From positions 1 through 45,900 of the forward strand of contig QEVJ01000030.1 of NCBI GenBank assembly GCA_003576845.1: a stretch of 45,900 nt of DNA. Direction: 5' to 3'. The position numbers and the translations under genes are program-made. This DNA is from Planctomycetota bacterium (GTDB lineage: Bacteria; Planctomycetota; Planctomycetia; Pirellulales; PLA5). Numbering within the stretch: position 1 is the stretch's first letter; each line of letters opens with the position of its first letter. This document shows positions 15,834 to 24,230 of the stretch, in pieces. The notes beneath the pieces were generated by a model. The model was not told the origin of the DNA. It ran no database searches and saw only the letters and a program-made list of their open reading frames with translations.

Positions 15834-16024
15834 GTAGGGTAGCGAACGAGGTGAGGCCCACCGGGGAACCGGGCGAAAATCGTGAATAGAAAATGGTGAA
15901 TTGTGAATGGCGAACGCTCGGCCGCGTCCGTGCGTGCATTCACAATTCACCATTCGCCATTTACCATTCACAATGCCCCCGTGCCGCTGGTGGGCCTCAC
16001 TCCGTTAGCCCCACCACACGCTAC
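15834..16024. repeat. Nested composite repeat: GTAGGGT-type outer arms around a heptad inverted pair
   Basis: The outer arms, 15834-15862 and 15989-16024, are imperfect inverted copies of the GTAGGGT...GCCCACC family. Inside lie five contiguous 7-mers at 15882-15916 (GTGAATA, GAAAATG, GTGAATT types) and five or more at 15937-15971 (CATTCAC, AATTCAC, CATTCGC types), facing each other. It occupies a third of the 566-bp gap 15804-16369. The rest shows nothing clear apart from the ribosome site of the next gene. Confidence 0.85.
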
Positions 16025-16369
16025 GCCCGGCCGGCGCGCTTCCGGTCGTAACGGCCCGCGAAATTGCCCATCTCTCCGCACCGCCACAATTTTGCGGATT
16101 TTGGTAGCGGGACCAATCTAGGGTGAATAAAATGGGGCTAAGTGAGCGTATAGCTCCGACGAACCGCTGCGCTGCCGTTCTGCGGCGTGAGGGTGCGAAC
16201 TTTTCGCGCCGCTGGTGGTGTCGCATGGCCAGCGCTCGGGTCTGGGAAAGGGTCGGATTCCTTTCCGATATCGGTTAGCCCTTTCAAATGATGCCCTCGT
16301 GCCAGGGCCGCCTCTCCGGAACAAGGCGGTTGGCGCTTGTGTCTATTCGCATTCGCTGGAGGACGTAGC

Positions 16370-19090
16370 ATGTCCGTGTCGTGGCGCACCTGGTTCCCAA
16401 TTCCACTTGCCGCGGCGATTGCGGCGTCGCCGGCGCTCGTAAGTCTTCATGCGGCCGACGGTGTCGCTCAACAAGTCGCCCCCGTCGCGCAGCAAGACGC
16501 ATCCAAGCGCGAGACGATTCGCGTTCACGCTTACACGAAAGCCGACGGCCGCGATTACTTCGCCGCCTGTCTCGTGCCGACGGTTGCGGCCGAGGCGAAA
16601 GGCGGCGCGGACGTGGTCGTCCTCTTCGACACCTCGGCCAGTCAGGTCGACGCCTATCGCGACAAGGCGCTCGAATCGCTCGACGCCCTGCTCGCCCGGC
16701 TCGGCGGGCAAGATCGCGTCCAGTTGATTGCCGTCGATCTCGCCGGCATGTCGCTCACCAAATCGTTCGTCGCCCCGCAAAGCGCGGAAATGAAAACGGC
16801 GCTCGCCAGGCTTCGCCAGCGCACGCCGCTCGGCGCGACCGACATGATCGCCGCAATCAAGGCAGGCATGGCGGCGTTCGATGCGAAGTCAACCCAGCGC
16901 CGCGCGCTCATCTACATCGGCGACGGCGTCAGCAATGCGAACCTCACCGCCGCCAAGAAAATGCCGGCCCTCATTGGCGAGCTCGTGAAGCAAGAAATCG
17001 CGTTCACGCCCTTTTCGATCGGCCCGAAGCGCAACGGCGAACTGCTCGCCACGATGGCGAACCAAACGGGCGGCATGATGGCCATCGACGGCACGAAGTT
17101 CTTGGCCGCCGACGCTGGGGAGTATCTCGTCAAGGCCGCCGGCGGCTTGGTCGCGTGGCCGGTTGCCGCGAAATGGCCCGCGGGCGTGGAAGTCTTTCCC
17201 GAACGGCCGTTGCCGCTGCGATTCGACCGCGATACGGTCGTCGTCGGCGCGGGCAACCTCGCCGGCAAAGCGATCGAGATCGAAGCCAAGGTCGCCGGCC
17301 GCAACGTGAAGTTCGCGTGGACCGCTCCGGCGGCGGCCTCGAACGACGACAACGCTTTTCTTGCCGGCCTCGTCGACGGCGCGCGGGCAGACCGCGGCGC
17401 CACGCTGGCAACGCTTGGTACGGACGGCTTGTTGATCGTCCGCCGCGCCGCCGAACGCGAGGTCGATTTCATCGCCGGCCAGGCCCGCCATGCGGTCGCC
17501 ACCGACAACCTCCTCGGCGCCCTTCCGTTGATCGACCAACTCAAAGCGCTCGATCCGAAGCATCCGGAATTGGCGACGCTCGAAAAGGTCTATCGCGCCA
17601 AGTACATGGCCCGCGAGAAAGCGACCCCGGCCGTGAATCAGCCCGTCGTCGAAAAACCGCGCTCCCAGGGTACGCAACCGGCTTCGACGAAATCGCGCGG
17701 CGATGCCACGCGGTCGTCGCGGAATAGCCCGTTCATGCTGGTTGCCCTGCAACAAGAAGAACCGCCGGCCGAGGACCCGTTCGGCGCGGACCAGCCGGCC
17801 GATGCACCGCCTGCCGATGCACCGCCTGCCGACGCGCCGCCTGCCGATGCGCCTCCGGCGGACGCGCCGCCCGCGGATGCGGCGCCTGCCGATGCCGCTC
17901 CCGACGTCGTCGCGCCCCCGGCCGACGCGGCTGCTCCGCCGGTCGACGATCAGGCGTTCATCGACAAGTTCGAAGAGCGCAAGCGCCAGCAGAACGAACT
18001 CATCATCAAGGAAACCGAGGTCGAAATCAGCGAAGCCCGGCGGACGATGCAGACCAATCCGACCAAGGCCAAGGAAGACATGAAACTGCGGCTCGATTTC
18101 CTCGATCGGGCGCCGGACTTGTATCCCGAGGTTCGGGCGCAGTTGATGGACAAGGTCGTCGTGGCGATTCGCCAGGCGGAAAAGCGCGAGGCGAGCTTCG
18201 AGGAAGAGCAGGTCACCCGCCGCAAGGCCGAAGGCGCCCGCATCGAACGCGACCGCATCCAGAAGAAGCTCATCCGCGATCAGGAAAAGGTCCGCCAGTT
18301 GGTCGAGCAGTTCGATGTGCTGATGGACGAAGGTTCGTACGAGGAAGCGAGCGAGTCGGTCGCCGCCCACATCGAAAAGCTGAACCCCGACACGGCGCTG
18401 GGCACGTCGCTCCGCGAGAACGCCCGAGCGCAAGAAGCCTATCGCACGTGGAAGTACGTCTACAACCAACACGTCAAGCGGTTCAACCAGACGATGCTCC
18501 AGGTCGACACCTCGGGCATTCCGTTCCCGGACAACGTGCCGATCATTTATCCGGACGCCGAGTTCTGGGAAGACCTGACCAACCGCCGCAAGCAGTACGC
18601 GTCGGTCGATTTGCAGAAGAAAGGCAGCGCCGAGGAGAAGATCTTCCGCGCCTTGGGAGAGAACGCCGACTTCCAGTTGATTCAGATGCCGCTGCGGCAG
18701 TTTGCCGAGCAGATCGAACAGCAGCACAAGATTCAGGTCGAGATCGACAACAAGGGCCTGATCGACGCCGGCCTCGATCCGGAAACGATGGAAATCAATC
18801 GCGACTTGCGAGGTATTTCGCTCCGCTCGGCGCTGCGGTTGATTCTCAAGGAACTCGAACTTACCTACGTGGTGCAGAACGAAGTGTTGCTGATCACCAC
18901 GCCCGACAAGGCCGGCACCGTGCTCACGACCAAGGTGTATCCGGTGGCCGACCTCGTGTTGGCGATCCGCAACATCGACATTCCGAGCATGCCGCTGCCG
19001 TTCCGCGACATCTTCGGCGGTTTGAGCACCGCCGGCGCCGACACGGGCGGCGGATTCGGTGGTGGTGGTGGCGGCGGCGCCGGATTCTAG
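16370..19090 (+). CDS. Secreted VWA-domain protein with coiled coil and STN/secretin-like C-terminal domain
   Basis: 906 residues from the ATG at 16370, with GGAGG 9 nt upstream; an in-frame start at 16337 has no such site. A signal peptide (PIPLAAAIAASPALVSLHAA) is followed by a von Willebrand factor A domain (about residues 80-250). Its MIDAS motif is DTSAS in 'VVVLFDTSASQVDAY', with later T and D positions in 'PLGATDMIAAI' and 'YIGDGVSN'. A linker of repeated PADAP units lies around residues 475-525. A long charged helical/coiled-coil part follows (about 530-700). A domain near residues 765-870 resembles the short STN/secretin N-domain ('LIQMPLRQFAEQIEQQHKIQVEID', 'ISLRSALRLILKELELTYVVQNEVLLI'). 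The tail is glycine-rich. The role is probably envelope assembly or a scaffold, by inference. It is followed 98 bp later by a DUF2135-like gene. Confidence 0.87.
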   Translation: MSVSWRTWFPIPLAAAIAASPALVSLHAADGVAQQVAPVAQQDASKRETIRVHAYTKADGRDYFAACLVPTVAAEAKGGADVVVLFDTSASQVDAYRDKALESLDALLARLGGQDRVQLIAVDLAGMSLTKSFVAPQSAEMKTALARLRQRTPLGATDMIAAIKAGMAAFDAKSTQRRALIYIGDGVSNANLTAAKKMPALIGELVKQEIAFTPFSIGPKRNGELLATMANQTGGMMAIDGTKFLAADAGEYLVKAAGGLVAWPVAAKWPAGVEVFPERPLPLRFDRDTVVVGAGNLAGKAIEIEAKVAGRNVKFAWTAPAAASNDDNAFLAGLVDGARADRGATLATLGTDGLLIVRRAAEREVDFIAGQARHAVATDNLLGALPLIDQLKALDPKHPELATLEKVYRAKYMAREKATPAVNQPVVEKPRSQGTQPASTKSRGDATRSSRNSPFMLVALQQEEPPAEDPFGADQPADAPPADAPPADAPPADAPPADAPPADAAPADAAPDVVAPPADAAAPPVDDQAFIDKFEERKRQQNELIIKETEVEISEARRTMQTNPTKAKEDMKLRLDFLDRAPDLYPEVRAQLMDKVVVAIRQAEKREASFEEEQVTRRKAEGARIERDRIQKKLIRDQEKVRQLVEQFDVLMDEGSYEEASESVAAHIEKLNPDTALGTSLRENARAQEAYRTWKYVYNQHVKRFNQTMLQVDTSGIPFPDNVPIIYPDAEFWEDLTNRRKQYASVDLQKKGSAEEKIFRALGENADFQLIQMPLRQFAEQIEQQHKIQVEIDNKGLIDAGLDPETMEINRDLRGISLRSALRLILKELELTYVVQNEVLLITTPDKAGTVLTTKVYPVADLVLAIRNIDIPSMPLPFRDIFGGLSTAGADTGGGFGGGGGGGAGF

Positions 19091-19188
19091 TTCCCGCGTC
19101 CGTTCGTTGCAGCAATATCTGCTTTGCGGCCTGCACCGCAACTTAACTTACGAACATTCGCTCAAACGTTGTGTTGGAGAACTCTGCC

Positions 19189-20895
19189 GTGCGTACATTC
19201 GTCGTGACTACCTTGACGGCCTGCTCGCTGGGCGGACTCGCGCTCGTCGGAGTCTCGCGGGCGGAAGAAGACCTCGTGATTCGCAAGGGAACCGCCGTCG
19301 GTTCGGCTGCGGACAAAGCTCCCGCCGCGAAACCGGCCACCGACAAGCCGGCGGCGTCGAAGAACGCCCCTGCCGGCGCGGTCGCGAAATCGCCCGCTAG
19401 GCCCCGCCGCGAAGCCCGCCGCATCGACATCAAGCCCAGCGAAGGCCAATCGCTGGCCGCCGCTTGGGATGCGTGGTTCGCCAAATGGAAGAAGCTTCAG
19501 CCGAAAGATGAAGCCGCGCTCGAACTAGCGACGGCCGACCTCGAACGCGACCTCCGCGAAACGTCCCGGCGCCTCGTCGCCGAAGAGCGTTACGACGAAG
19601 CGGTCGCCGTGTTCGAAGCCGCTTTGCGAAACTCGACGCCCCGGCCCTGGATGTATGAAGCGCTGAGCGTCGCCATGCAGGCCGCCGGCGCTTCGCCCGC
19701 CGAACTCGAACGGGCACTCATGTCCGCCGCCGACTTGGGCGCAGGCGAAGTCGACCATTTCCTCTACCTGGCCCACTACATGGCCCGCGTCGGTCTCGAC
19801 CAGCGGGCGCTAGCGATGTTCCGCGAAGTGGCCGAACTCGATCCCTCGAGGACGGATGCTCTGGTCGCTGCCATGTCGACGGCCGAACGCCTGGGCGACG
19901 CCGAAGCACTGCGGTGGGCCACGGTCGCCGTGCTCGGCCAGGAATGGACGGGCGCGGAAAAAGCCGCCGGCGAGCAGGCGATGCGCCAGGCCCAAGCCAT
20001 GCTCGCCCGGCTCCGCAAGGAAGACCCGCAAGCGGCCGCCGAGTTTCAAAAGGAAGTCGACGCGGCCCGCGCTCGCGACCTCGTCGTCCGCGTCTCGTGG
20101 ACCGGCGACGCCGACGTCGACATGTCGATGCTCGAACCGAGCGGCACAATCTGCTCGTTCCGCCAGCCGCGCACGACCGGCGGCGGCGTCATCCTGGGCG
20201 ACACCTTCTCGCACGACGGCATTGCAAGCGCCGAAGGCTACAGCGAGACGTACGTCTGTGCCCAGGCGTTCCCCGGCGAGTACCAGCTCATGCTGAAAAA
20301 GGTCTGGGGCAAGGTCACGTCGGGTCAGGTGAAGGTTGAGGTTATCACGAAGGACGCCAAGCCCGCCACGATGCAGGTCGACCTCGCCGACGGCACGAAC
20401 GTGATTCGGTTCGCCGTCGACCAGGGCCGCCGAAAGGAACCTCTGCAGGAAGTCAAGGTCGCCAATGCGATTCGCGACCAGGCCGAAATGGGCCGCAATC
20501 TGCTCGCCCAGCAACTCGGCGCGGCCATTGACCCGCGGGCAATCGCCGCCGCTCAAGCCGCTCGCGCCGGCACGCTCGCCGGCGACGCAGGCGCGCTCAA
20601 CGGCGTCGGTGGGCTGTTGCCGATCCCAATTCCCGTGCTAGGCGGCGGGGCCGTCGGTTTCCGTCCCGTCGTCACCAAGCTGCCCGAAGGCGCCAACCTC
20701 GCCGCGAACGCCGTGATCTCGGCCGACCGGCGGTACGTCCGCATTTCGTCGATGCCGCTCTTCTCGAAGGTCGGCAAGGTGCTCGCCTTCAACATCATCA
20801 CCGGCCAGATCACCGACGGGAATCCCGACGTCGGCGGCGGCGGTGGCGGCGGCGGCGGCGGTGGCGGCGGAGCGGGCGGCGGCGTTGCCCGCTAA
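19189..20895 (+). CDS. Secreted protein with helical repeats and a DUF2135-like domain
   Basis: 568 residues from the GTG at 19189, preceded by TTGGAGA at good spacing; the in-frame GTG at 19171 lacks a site. The signal peptide is VRTFVVTTLTACSLGGLALV. An Ala/Lys/Pro-rich linker is followed by TPR-like helices (about residues 90-285). A beta domain then begins 'LVVRVSWTGDADVDMSMLEPSGTICSF', which matches the start of DUF2135/YfaP domains ('W....DlDL.v..P.G'). The C-terminus includes 'ADRRYVRISSMPLFSKVGKVLAFNIITG' and a run of 12 or more Gly. DUF2135 domains often accompany VWA/VIT proteins, and the previous gene is a VWA protein, so the two probably work together in the envelope. A strong terminator follows at 20939-20979. 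Confidence 0.87.
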   Translation: MRTFVVTTLTACSLGGLALVGVSRAEEDLVIRKGTAVGSAADKAPAAKPATDKPAASKNAPAGAVAKSPARPRREARRIDIKPSEGQSLAAAWDAWFAKWKKLQPKDEAALELATADLERDLRETSRRLVAEERYDEAVAVFEAALRNSTPRPWMYEALSVAMQAAGASPAELERALMSAADLGAGEVDHFLYLAHYMARVGLDQRALAMFREVAELDPSRTDALVAAMSTAERLGDAEALRWATVAVLGQEWTGAEKAAGEQAMRQAQAMLARLRKEDPQAAAEFQKEVDAARARDLVVRVSWTGDADVDMSMLEPSGTICSFRQPRTTGGGVILGDTFSHDGIASAEGYSETYVCAQAFPGEYQLMLKKVWGKVTSGQVKVEVITKDAKPATMQVDLADGTNVIRFAVDQGRRKEPLQEVKVANAIRDQAEMGRNLLAQQLGAAIDPRAIAAAQAARAGTLAGDAGALNGVGGLLPIPIPVLGGGAVGFRPVVTKLPEGANLAANAVISADRRYVRISSMPLFSKVGKVLAFNIITGQITDGNPDVGGGGGGGGGGGGGAGGGVAR

Positions 20896-20938
20896 CGTGC
20901 GCCCGCTACGTTCGCCCGGAGCAATTACAGACGTTTCC

Positions 20939-20979
20939 AGCCGGCGCTGCGGCTAACAATCCGCGGCGCCGGCTTTTTT
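20939..20979 (+). terminator. Rho-independent terminator
   Basis: A 14-bp stem (20939-20952 with 20961-20974; one T opposite G) and an 8-nt loop are followed by a T run at 20974-20979. It ends the VWA/DUF2135 gene pair. Confidence 0.9.
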
Positions 20980-21000
20980 CATGCGCCGAAGTGATCGCAA

Positions 21001-21516
21001 TCACGATCGCGCCGCGCCGCGAAGCCGCGTGAGTGTAAACGCCAGCCGCGCGTCGCTTGCGCCGACTTGCGACATCGTGAACCGGTTCTCGCCCGTGAAT
21101 TCGACGCGAAACTCCGTTTCGCCGCACGAGGGCGAGGCGATTTTCACGACGAGGGCCGAACCTTCCGCTCGCACGACTTCCCAGCGGCCCTCTTCCACGT
21201 CGACGTCGCGGCCCAGTTGAATGAACACCTGCTGCGCATCGCGAAAGTCGAACTGCATCGTGCACTCGGCGATGCCCTGCTCCATCCGGATCGACTTTTC
21301 GTCGCCCGCGGCAGCCGTGCTTTCCGCGGCGACCCACAGGCCCAACAGCCGCGACGCATCGGCCGGGCCACCGTTCCAGGCGGGCGCGGCAATCGACGCG
21401 GTCGGCGCATCGGAGCCGTTTGCCGCAGAATCTCCGCCCGACCCGCCGCAACCGGCGGCCAGGATCGGTCCACATACGGCCAGAAGCAATGCCCAGGTGC
21501 GCGACGCCGCGATCAT
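21001..21516 (-). CDS. Lipoprotein of unknown function
   Basis: 171 residues from the ATG at 21516, with GAGGAAA 8 nt upstream; the frame continues to 21570 without a better start. A type II signal peptide ends in the lipobox LAAGC (residues 19-23), then a Gly/Ser/Ala linker. The body is a small beta-rich domain ('LLGLWVAAES', 'MQFDFRDAQQVFIQLG', 'GRWEVVRAEGSALVVKIASPSCGETEFRVEFTGENRFTMSQ') reminiscent of lipocalin-like 'G.W' domains. The match is too loose to name. It converges on the DUF2135 gene across the terminator at 20939-20979. Confidence 0.82.
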   Translation of the reverse strand: MIAASRTWALLLAVCGPILAAGCGGSGGDSAANGSDAPTASIAAPAWNGGPADASRLLGLWVAAESTAAAGDEKSIRMEQGIAECTMQFDFRDAQQVFIQLGRDVDVEEGRWEVVRAEGSALVVKIASPSCGETEFRVEFTGENRFTMSQVGASDARLAFTLTRLRGAARS

Positions 21517-21740
21517 GCCATTTCCTCGTGCTCGGACATACGGGATGAGAGTCCGCCGGGAGGTTAGCAAATCGCCGCCGCGCGGGTCAACGCCGATGGC
21601 CGCGCGCCAGCAGTTCTAGCACGCGGTCCGCCCAAGCGCTCGGGCGCACCGCAAACTTCAGGCATTGGCCTTTCCCGCACAGGGCCGAGTTGGCGACAAT
21701 CTCCGCTCGTTCCGACCAGGTTCACCCTCCGCTGCTCGCC

Positions 21741-22655
21741 ATGTCGCGTTTGCCGCTCGACTATCTCGTGTATCTCGCCGTCCGCGTGGCCGTCTGCTGC
21801 GTGCAGGCGATTCCGCTTTCAGCCTGCCGCAGAGCCGCCGGGGCACTCGCCACGCTTTGTTGCGACGTGCTGCGGCTGCGGCGGGAGGTAATCGAGGACA
21901 ATCTCGCCATCGCCTATCCAACGCTGTCGCCCGCCGAGCGCCGGCGGATGACCTGGCGGATGTGGGAGCACTTGTTCTTGATGGTCGCCGAAATCGCCCA
22001 CGCCCCGCGCAAGCTGAGGCGTTCGACCTGGCGCAGGTACGTCCGCGTCCGCGACCTCGAGGGCGTCGTAACCGCCCTCGTTGCCCGCCGGCCGAAGGTC
22101 ATCGTTGCCGGGCATTACGGCAACTTCGAGCTATCGGGCTACGTCCTGGGCCTGTTGGGTTTTCCGACGTTTACTGTCGCCCGCACGCTCGACAATCCGT
22201 TTCTCGATCGCTGGATCAACGGCTTTCGCAGCGCGACGGGCCAGTTCATGCTGCCCAAGCACGGAAGTTCGGCCGACATCGACCGGCTGCTCGAAGCGGG
22301 CGCCTCGCTGGCCGTACTCGGCGATCAGGCCGCGGGACCCAAGGGCTGTTGGGTCGACTTTTTCGGCCGCCCGGCGTCGACCCACAAAGCGGTGGCCGTG
22401 TTCGCGCTCGCCAACGACGCGCCGCTCGTCGTCGGTTACGCCCGGCGGATCGGCGGCCCGCTGGAATATGAAGTCGGCTTCGAGGCCATCGCCGATCCGC
22501 GGACGCTTCCGGCCTCGCAAGCCACGGTGCCCGCGCTCACCCTCTGGTATTCGCAACAGCTCGAAGCGATCGTCCGCCGCGCGCCGGAACAATACTGGTG
22601 GGTCCATCGCCGCTGGAAAGGCGAACCGCCGCGCGCCAAACGCAAAGCGGCGTGA
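21741..22655 (+). CDS. Lipid A biosynthesis acyltransferase, LpxL/HtrB family
   Basis: 304 residues from the ATG at 21741 (MSRLPLDYLVYLAVR); an in-frame ATG at 21690 is possible, and neither has a strong ribosome site. The N-terminus has the single membrane-associated helix usual for the family. The acyltransferase HX4(D/E) motif is HYGNFE in 'KVIVAGHYGNFELSGYVLGL'. Further matches are 'TFTVARTLDNPFLDRWIN', 'LAVLGDQAAGPKGCWVDFFGRPASTHKAVAVFAL' and the C-terminal 'RRAPEQYWWVHRRWK'. It transfers a secondary acyl chain to lipid A at the inner membrane, so it supports an LPS-bearing outer membrane. It may be any of LpxL, LpxM or LpxP; no other lpx gene is near. Confidence 0.93.
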   Translation: MSRLPLDYLVYLAVRVAVCCVQAIPLSACRRAAGALATLCCDVLRLRREVIEDNLAIAYPTLSPAERRRMTWRMWEHLFLMVAEIAHAPRKLRRSTWRRYVRVRDLEGVVTALVARRPKVIVAGHYGNFELSGYVLGLLGFPTFTVARTLDNPFLDRWINGFRSATGQFMLPKHGSSADIDRLLEAGASLAVLGDQAAGPKGCWVDFFGRPASTHKAVAVFALANDAPLVVGYARRIGGPLEYEVGFEAIADPRTLPASQATVPALTLWYSQQLEAIVRRAPEQYWWVHRRWKGEPPRAKRKAA

Positions 22656-22702
22656 CCCGGCCGTCCGCAACAACTGCCGCGACGCATCGCATGCCGCACA
22701 CG

Positions 22703-23125
22703 TCACGCCGCCACGAACGGACGCAGTTTCTCGGCGATCCACTCGGGAATCGCGATCGCCTGCGGCGGCCCGTCGTTCGAAACGCGGCAGCACACGCACA
22801 CGATCTGGCCGTGGGCGATCGGCTCGCCACCGCGCGAAAACGCGAATTCGTACCCGATGCTCGTGCGGCCCAGCTTGAGCACACGCACGTCGATCTCCGC
22901 CACGTCCTCGAACCGCAGCGCCGCGCGATAGTCGCACTCGGCCCGGACGCGCGGAAAGCTGATTGCGCCTTCGTCGTCGCGGAGCAGCACGCTTAAACCG
23001 ACGCTCCGCAGAAACTCGTGCTCGGCCTCTTCCATGAGGCGAAAGTACGTCGAGAAATGGGCGATTCCGGCCGCGTCCGTGTCCGCGAATTCGATCCGGC
23101 GGCTCGTGCGGAACACTTCGGCCAT
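22703..23125 (-). CDS. Acyl-CoA thioesterase, YbgC/4HBT hot-dog family
   Basis: 140 residues from the ATG at 23125; a longer frame to 23218 reads through the hairpin at 23165-23193 and is unlikely. The hot-dog fold signature is 'RRIEFADTDAAGIAHFSTYFRLMEEAEHEFLRSVG', with the catalytic Asp in DTDAAGIAHFSTY as in YbgC/4-hydroxybenzoyl-CoA thioesterases. 'ECDYRAALRFEDVAEIDVRVLKLGRTSIGYEFAF' follows. It hydrolyses acyl-CoA in the cytoplasm; the substrate is unknown. It sits next to an acyltransferase gene but on the opposite strand, with the two stop codons facing each other 47 bp apart. Confidence 0.92.
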   Translation of the reverse strand: MAEVFRTSRRIEFADTDAAGIAHFSTYFRLMEEAEHEFLRSVGLSVLLRDDEGAISFPRVRAECDYRAALRFEDVAEIDVRVLKLGRTSIGYEFAFSRGGEPIAHGQIVCVCCRVSNDGPPQAIAIPEWIAEKLRPFVAA

Positions 23126-23164
23126 GCTGCTTTCGCCGGAAAGAGGACGAGATCGCGAACGCAA

Positions 23165-23193
23165 ACGGCCTGCGGCGCAACGCCACAGGCCGT
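23165..23193 (-). terminator. Hairpin between rpsR and the thioesterase gene
   Basis: ACGGCCTG (23165-23172) pairs with CAGGCCGT (23186-23193), extended by GC pairs. On the minus strand it is followed by TTGCGTT. It may terminate rpsR or attenuate the thioesterase gene. Confidence 0.5.
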
Positions 23194-23243
23194 CCTGCGT
23201 GTAGGGTTTGCCGATCATTCCCGCGCCGTCGCGGGCAAGTCGG

Positions 23244-23513
23244 TTAGTCGGCGACGTAGGGCAGCAACGCCATAAATCTCGCCCGCTTGATCGCCCGCGT
23301 AACGGCGTGCTGGCTCACCGCGGTGCAGCCCGTCTTGCGACGGCTCACGATCCGGCCCTGGCGATTCGTCAACCGCGACAACAGCTCCAAGTCCTTGTAA
23401 TCCACGTACATCGGTCGCGGCCGCGCGCCTTCGACGAACAGCGGATCCTTCTTCTTGGTCTTGATCTTGGGCTTCCGCTTCGTATTGCGGCGAGCAAATC
23501 GGTCGGTCGACAT
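23244..23513 (-). CDS. rpsR: Small ribosomal subunit protein bS18
   Basis: 89 residues from the ATG at 23513 ([20 protein letters not shown]). The frame continues upstream to 23639, but that part bears no resemblance to the family. The bS18 core is complete: '[51 protein letters not shown]', matching the usual 'kDi.lL..fise.GkI..rR.TG....qqr.l..AIKRAR..aLlP'. It binds the platform of the 30S subunit next to bS6. In many bacteria rpsR lies with rpsF, ssb and rplI; none of these is adjacent here, so the cluster is split. Confidence 0.96.
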   Translation of the reverse strand: MSTDRFARRNTKRKPKIKTKKKDPLFVEGARPRPMYVDYKDLELLSRLTNRQGRIVSRRKTGCTAVSQHAVTRAIKRARFMALLPYVAD

Positions 23514-23651
23514 AAACGCACATCCAATGGCCAGGAATCCGACGCAAACGTCGCCGGAGAAGAACTTCAAACATGGTAGGAACCCGTTATTGTATCGGCG
23601 CGAAAGGCCGATGCAAGACGACCGATACTTAGAACGCATCCCGAAACTTCA

Positions 23652-23726
23652 AGCTGTAGGAGGCGAATCCTTTCGCCGAGAATTCGCTAACCCCGTGCCG
23701 TCGGCGTAAGGATTCGCCGCCTACAG
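23652..23726. repeat. Inverted-arm repeat, GTAGGAGGCGAATCC family
   Basis: The left arm, 23652-23679, and right arm, 23701-23726, are near-exact inverted copies around a 21-bp centre. It is the same family as 3337-3410 and 1-26. Confidence 0.85.
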
Positions 23727-24230
23727 TCCCGGGTTAGGCACTTAACCGCCGAATCCGTGGAATCCACCCGAAGAGAGGGGCATAGTTTCGCGCCCGAGAT
23801 AAAGGCCGGCAGGCAGAATTTACTTGCAATGCTCCCTCGCCGTGGTTAGGCTGGTAAGAGTGCGAAGGCACTGCCGGCCAGCGATATTGGTTTGCGCGGG
23901 TGTTTTCGCACAGAGCCCGCGTGTTCGTATCGGTATCGCAATCCCCCGTTCCATTCGTCAGGTCCTAATGAGTCGCTCGTAGCTCGAACGGTTCTGCCCG
24001 CTGCGGCGATGAACCGTGTCGATTCGTCTCGACGCTCACTCACGAGGGTTCTGCGAAGCACGGCGGATGGCGTGTTCGTGCGAGCGTTGCTCTCTTTGGA
24101 CGAATCGTTTTCTCTCGCTCGCTTGCCCCTGTGGCTACATGAGGACCCGCCAGTGACAGCAATCGGCCGGTAAGTCTCAACAGTTCGTTGTTTCCTTACT
24201 TCGTTTGCTTTCACCAACGAGGGTGTCCTC
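23727..24230. other. Intergenic region upstream of the PEP-CTERM gene
   Basis: About 500 bp with no gene I can support. A 93-codon frame at 23892-24173 has no ribosome site or recognisable protein features. The long untranslated stretch may hold the promoter and leader of the following gene; no clear -35/-10 pair is seen. Confidence 0.5.

Noticed and set aside
16889-19141. A 750-codon minus-strand open frame
   Set aside because: It is antisense to the VWA protein gene. Its product is an Arg-rich mirror of that gene with no start context.
23892-24173. A 93-codon frame upstream of the PEP-CTERM gene
   Set aside because: No ribosome site, mixed unstructured composition and no family resemblance.
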